Notes under the pieces: model-generated
Database searches by the model: none
Told to the model about the DNA's origin: nothing
The model's input: only the letters and a program-made list of their open reading frames with translations
Part shown: one piece after another, positions 6,241 to 8,409 of the stretch
How the letters are laid out: each line of letters opens with the position of its first letter
How positions within the stretch are numbered: position 1 is the first letter of the stretch
Made by a program: the position numbers and the translations under genes
Origin: Acetobacteraceae bacterium
GTDB lineage: Bacteria; Pseudomonadota; Alphaproteobacteria; Acetobacterales; Acetobacteraceae
Assembly (NCBI GenBank): GCA_019689515.1
Contig: JADGHI010000143.1
Span: forward strand, 1 to 8,409
Direction of reading: 5' to 3'
DNA: 8,409 nucleotides

Positions 6241-6264
6241 AACGCGGGCATCCCGGGCCGCGTT
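6241..6264. repeat. 24-bp dyad between fixL and the kinase-fold gene
   Basis: The arms AACGCGG (6241-6247) and CCGCGTT (6258-6264) are exact reverse complements around a 10-nt spacer that itself contains CCCGGG. It lies about 160 bp upstream of fixL and 109 bp upstream of the gene at 6373, in the 292-bp divergent intergenic region (6081-6372). No TTGAT-N4-ATCAA FixK box, clear -35/-10 pair or terminator was found in that region. It is a possible operator; chance is also possible. Confidence 0.35.
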
Positions 6265-6372
6265 GCGCCGGGCGGAGCGCGCAGGCGCGCCGGCGCCCGC
6301 AGTTCTTGTTCGCCGCGCCTGGCGGGCGGCGCGGGCCGAAGCTTCCACCCCCATCAGGGCAGGCATGGGCGC

Positions 6373-7440
6373 ATGGAACCGGATGATGCCGGCGAGGCGA
6401 CGCTCGCCGAGAAGGTAGCCTTCCTGAGCCGGCCGGACTCCTACCCCGAGGGCACGCGCGCCGTGGAGGCGCGCGAGACGCGCATGTCCTGGGTCTTCCT
6501 CACCAACCGCTTCGTCTACAAGCTGAAGAAGCCGGTGGCGGAACGCTACCTGGACTTCCGCAGCCTCGCCCTGCGCCGCGCCTTCTGCGAGGAGGAGGTG
6601 CGCCTCAACGCGCGGCTCGCGCCCAGGATCTATCTCGGCACCGTGGCGCTGTGGCGCGGCAGGGACGGCGCGCTCCGCCTCGGCGACGGCGAGGCGGCGG
6701 CCGGAGACACAGTGGTGGACTGGCTCGTGCTGATGCGGCGGCTGCCGGCCGAGCAGTTGCTCGACGCCGCGATCCGGCGCGGCACGGTCCAGCCTGACCG
6801 GATCGAGGCGGTCGCCGACCTCCTGGCGGCCTTCTACGCGACGGTAGAGCCGGTGAGCCTCGGCCAGGCCGAGTATCTCGGGCGCTTCCTCCAGGACCAG
6901 GCCACCAATCGCGAGCTCCTCTGCGCACCCACCTTCGGCCTCTCGCGCGACGAGGTCGAGCCCGTCCTCGCGCCGGTGGAGACGGTGCTGCGCGGCGAGC
7001 CGGAGCTGCTCCTCGCGCGGCTCGCGGACCGGCGCATCGTCGAGGGGCATGGCGACCTCCGCCCGGAGCACGTCTTTCTCGGCGAGCCGGTGGCGGTGAT
7101 CGACTGCCTGGAATTCAACCGGCAATTGCGGCTGCTCGATCCCTTCGAGGAGCTCGCCTTCCTCGGCATGGAATGCGCCGCGGCCGGGGCCGCCTGGATC
7201 GGGCCGGCGCTGATCGCCCGTTGCGCGGCGCGGATGGGCGAGGCCGTGCCGGACCAGCGCCTGCTCGCCTTCTACACCGCGTTCCGCGCCGCGCTGCGCG
7301 CCCGGCAGGCGGTGGCGCACCTGCTCGACCCCAAGCCGCGGGAGCCTGCGAAGTGGCTGCCGCAGGCGCGGCGCTACCTCGCCATCGGCGCGGCGGCGGC
7401 GGCGGCCGCGATCAGCCGCCGCGCTCCAGCAGGTCGCTGA
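6373..7440 (+). CDS. Aminoglycoside-phosphotransferase-fold protein (COG2187-like)
   Basis: A 355-residue cytoplasmic protein with a protein-kinase/aminoglycoside-phosphotransferase fold. The N-terminal part has ETRMSWVFLTNRFVYKLKKP, the usual COG2187 opening with likely nucleotide-contacting lysines (Lys50, Lys52). The catalytic loop is VEGHGDLRPEHVFL with His226, Gly227 and Asp228, equivalent to the HGDLHPxN loop of the family. The metal-binding aspartate is Asp244 in VIDCLEFNRQLRLLDPFEEL. A helical region with alanine-rich repeats forms the C-terminus. Some COG2187 relatives carry an extra C-terminal AAA/P-loop domain; here no Walker A motif is visible. The natural substrate of the family is not known to me, and drug resistance should not be assumed. 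The start at 6373 is chosen because the upstream continuation of the frame reads as low-complexity Arg/Ala/Gly sequence antisense to fixL. No strong ribosome-binding site is visible. The 3' end overlaps the convergent gene at 7412-8395 by 29 bp. Confidence 0.85.
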   Translation: MEPDDAGEATLAEKVAFLSRPDSYPEGTRAVEARETRMSWVFLTNRFVYKLKKPVAERYLDFRSLALRRAFCEEEVRLNARLAPRIYLGTVALWRGRDGALRLGDGEAAAGDTVVDWLVLMRRLPAEQLLDAAIRRGTVQPDRIEAVADLLAAFYATVEPVSLGQAEYLGRFLQDQATNRELLCAPTFGLSRDEVEPVLAPVETVLRGEPELLLARLADRRIVEGHGDLRPEHVFLGEPVAVIDCLEFNRQLRLLDPFEELAFLGMECAAAGAAWIGPALIARCAARMGEAVPDQRLLAFYTAFRAALRARQAVAHLLDPKPREPAKWLPQARRYLAIGAAAAAAAISRRAPAGR

Positions 7441-8395
7441 TCGAGCCGCCCGCGTGCAGCCGCCGGATCGCCTCGGCGAACAGCGGCGCGGCGCTGACCA
7501 CCTCGACGCGCGCGCCGAGGAGGTCCGGCGGCAGCCGGAAGGGCGGCACCGTGTCGGTCACGAAGGTCCGCGCGAGGGCGGGCGCGGCGACCGCCTCCGC
7601 GGCGTGGCCCGTGAACAGGCCGTGGGCGGCGACCGCGAAGACGCGCGCCGCGCCCCGCGCGAGGCAGGCCTCCGCGGCGCGGCGCATCGTCCCGCCGGTG
7701 CCGATCAGGTCGTCCACCACGACCACGGTCGCGCCGGCGACCTCGCCGACCAGCAGCTCGCCGCTGACCACGCCGGCGCTGCGCCGCTTCTCCATGAAGG
7801 CGGCGCCGACCGCGCGGCCGAGCACCGCCTCGAAGGTCTCGCGGAAGAGCTGCGCGCGCTTCACGCCGCCGGGATCGGGCGAGGCGACCACGACCGGGCC
7901 GCCCGCGCCCACCACCCCGCGCAGCAGGCGCCGGGCGAAGAGGAGGCGGCTGTCGAGGTGCTCGGCGCGGCAGCGGAAGGCGTTCTGGAACGCCGCCAGG
8001 TTGTGCACGTCGAGGGTGACGACGGCGTCCGTCCCCACCGCCTCCAGGAGCTGCGCGACGTAGCGCGTGGTGAGGGGATCGCGCGGCTTGGTGCGGCGGT
8101 CCTTGCGCGCGTAGGCGAGGTAGGGGAGCACGGCGGTGAGCCGCGCCGCGCCGGCGTCGCGCACCGCGCCGAGGAAGAACAGCAGCCGGCAGAGCCGGTC
8201 GTCCGGGCTCCGGCCGGGGCCGCCGTGCAGGCCCTGCACGACGTAGACGTCGCGGCCGCGCACGCCCTCCAGCGGGCGCTCCTTGTGCTCGCCGTCCTCG
8301 AACGCGCGCTCCTCGTGCGCGGCCAGCGGCACGCCGAGCGCGGCGGCGACCGCCTCCCCGAAGGCGCGGCCACCCTCAAGCGCGAAAAGCTGCAT
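7412..8395 (-). CDS. Ribose-phosphate pyrophosphokinase (PRPP synthetase) family protein, divergent paralogue
   Basis: A 327-residue cytoplasmic enzyme with the two-domain phosphoribosyltransferase-like fold of PRPP synthetase, which makes PRPP from ribose 5-phosphate and ATP. Motifs in order: RAFEDGEHKERP (family FSDGE), LPYLAYARKDRR (about 90-101; E. coli PYFGYARQDRR), TLDVHNLAAFQNAF with His131, ASPDPGGVKRA (family SPDIGG), MEKRRSAGVVSG (catalytic flexible loop, Lys203/Arg205), VVVVDDLIGTGGTM (228-236, PRPP loop), and AAHGLFTGHA (family THPIFSGNA). Length is close to housekeeping Prs (about 315). It departs from Prs at several conserved sites: Ser to Glu in FSDGE, Gln to Lys in ARQDR, and Asp to Gly in DDMIDTGGT. 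These suggest a specialised paralogue, perhaps with other kinetics or sugar preference. The start at 8395 is well supported by GAGGA at 7-nt spacing (complement of 8403-8407). Its last 29 bases overlap the end of the gene at 6373-7440 on the other strand. The link to the low-oxygen regulators is by location only. Confidence 0.9.
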   Translation of the reverse strand: MQLFALEGGRAFGEAVAAALGVPLAAHEERAFEDGEHKERPLEGVRGRDVYVVQGLHGGPGRSPDDRLCRLLFFLGAVRDAGAARLTAVLPYLAYARKDRRTKPRDPLTTRYVAQLLEAVGTDAVVTLDVHNLAAFQNAFRCRAEHLDSRLLFARRLLRGVVGAGGPVVVASPDPGGVKRAQLFRETFEAVLGRAVGAAFMEKRRSAGVVSGELLVGEVAGATVVVVDDLIGTGGTMRRAAEACLARGAARVFAVAAHGLFTGHAAEAVAAPALARTFVTDTVPPFRLPPDLLGARVEVVSAAPLFAEAIRRLHAGGSISDLLERGG

Positions 8396-8402
8396 GGCCC
8401 GG

Positions 8403-8407
8403 TCCTC
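8403..8407 (-). promoter_or_regulatory. Ribosome-binding site of the PRPP-synthetase-family gene
   Basis: GAGGA on the minus strand, 7 nt before the ATG at 8395. It fixes the start; the promoter lies beyond the window edge. Confidence 0.65.
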
Positions 8408-8409
8408 GC

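Noticed and set aside
4527..6386. Long plus-strand open frame (619 codons) opposite fixL
   Set aside because: Codon-aligned antisense of fixL; long open frames on the complement are expected at this GC content.
5884..7320. Minus-strand open frame (478 codons) opposite the kinase-fold gene
   Set aside because: Antisense of the gene with the HGDLRPEH catalytic loop; no domain motif of its own.
6373..7440. Aminoglycoside resistance gene
   Set aside because: Only the general phosphotransferase fold and HGD loop are shared; the N-terminal motif is that of the COG2187 family, which has no established link to drug resistance.
1..8409. CRISPR array, tRNA/rRNA, insertion sequence or phage genes
   Set aside because: No spaced direct repeats, tRNA-like arms, transposase motifs or terminal inverted repeats were seen on either strand.

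Overview
The window is very GC-rich (roughly 70% or more) with strong third-position G/C bias. It comes from an alphaproteobacterium, and the FixL/FixJ/FixK set plus the codon use suggest Rhodospirillales, perhaps Acetobacteraceae. That placement is inference, because the window has no rRNA or marker gene. It is densely coding: seven genes are supported. I see no tRNA, CRISPR array, transposase or integrase.

Layout. (1) Positions 1-2059, minus strand: a membrane-bound sensor histidine kinase with a dCache-like periplasmic domain, cut off at its C-terminus by the window edge. (2) 2218-2967, minus: a Crp/Fnr regulator of the FixK type without FNR iron-sulfur cysteines. (3) 3251-3904, plus, divergent from it: a FixJ response regulator. 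(4) 4008-4379, plus: a receiver-only response regulator. (5) 4428-6080, minus, convergent with it: a FixL heme-PAS histidine kinase. (6) 6373-7440, plus: a COG2187-type aminoglycoside-phosphotransferase-fold protein. (7) 7412-8395, minus: a PRPP-synthetase-family enzyme whose 3' end overlaps the previous gene tail to tail.

How it probably works. FixL has the heme-ligand histidine and the oxygen-sensing arginine with the same 20-residue spacing as rhizobial FixL. It should therefore act as an oxygen-controlled kinase for FixJ, and FixJ would activate fixK. A palindrome-like FixJ-box candidate (3044-3063) lies about 77 bp upstream of the fixK start, where such a site should be. The first kinase carries nearly the same linker and kinase core as FixL behind a different, periplasmic sensor, so it may feed a second signal to FixJ or to the receiver-only protein. 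The latter could be a phosphate sink or a modulator. The kinase-fold and PRPP-synthetase genes would fit a low-oxygen or stress metabolic island, but their link to the regulators rests only on location.

Most interesting points: fixL and fixJ are convergent rather than an operon; two kinases share one core with different sensors; the stand-alone receiver has a changed switch region; the intergenic regions hold several dyads; and the PRPP-synthetase paralogue has altered active-site loops.
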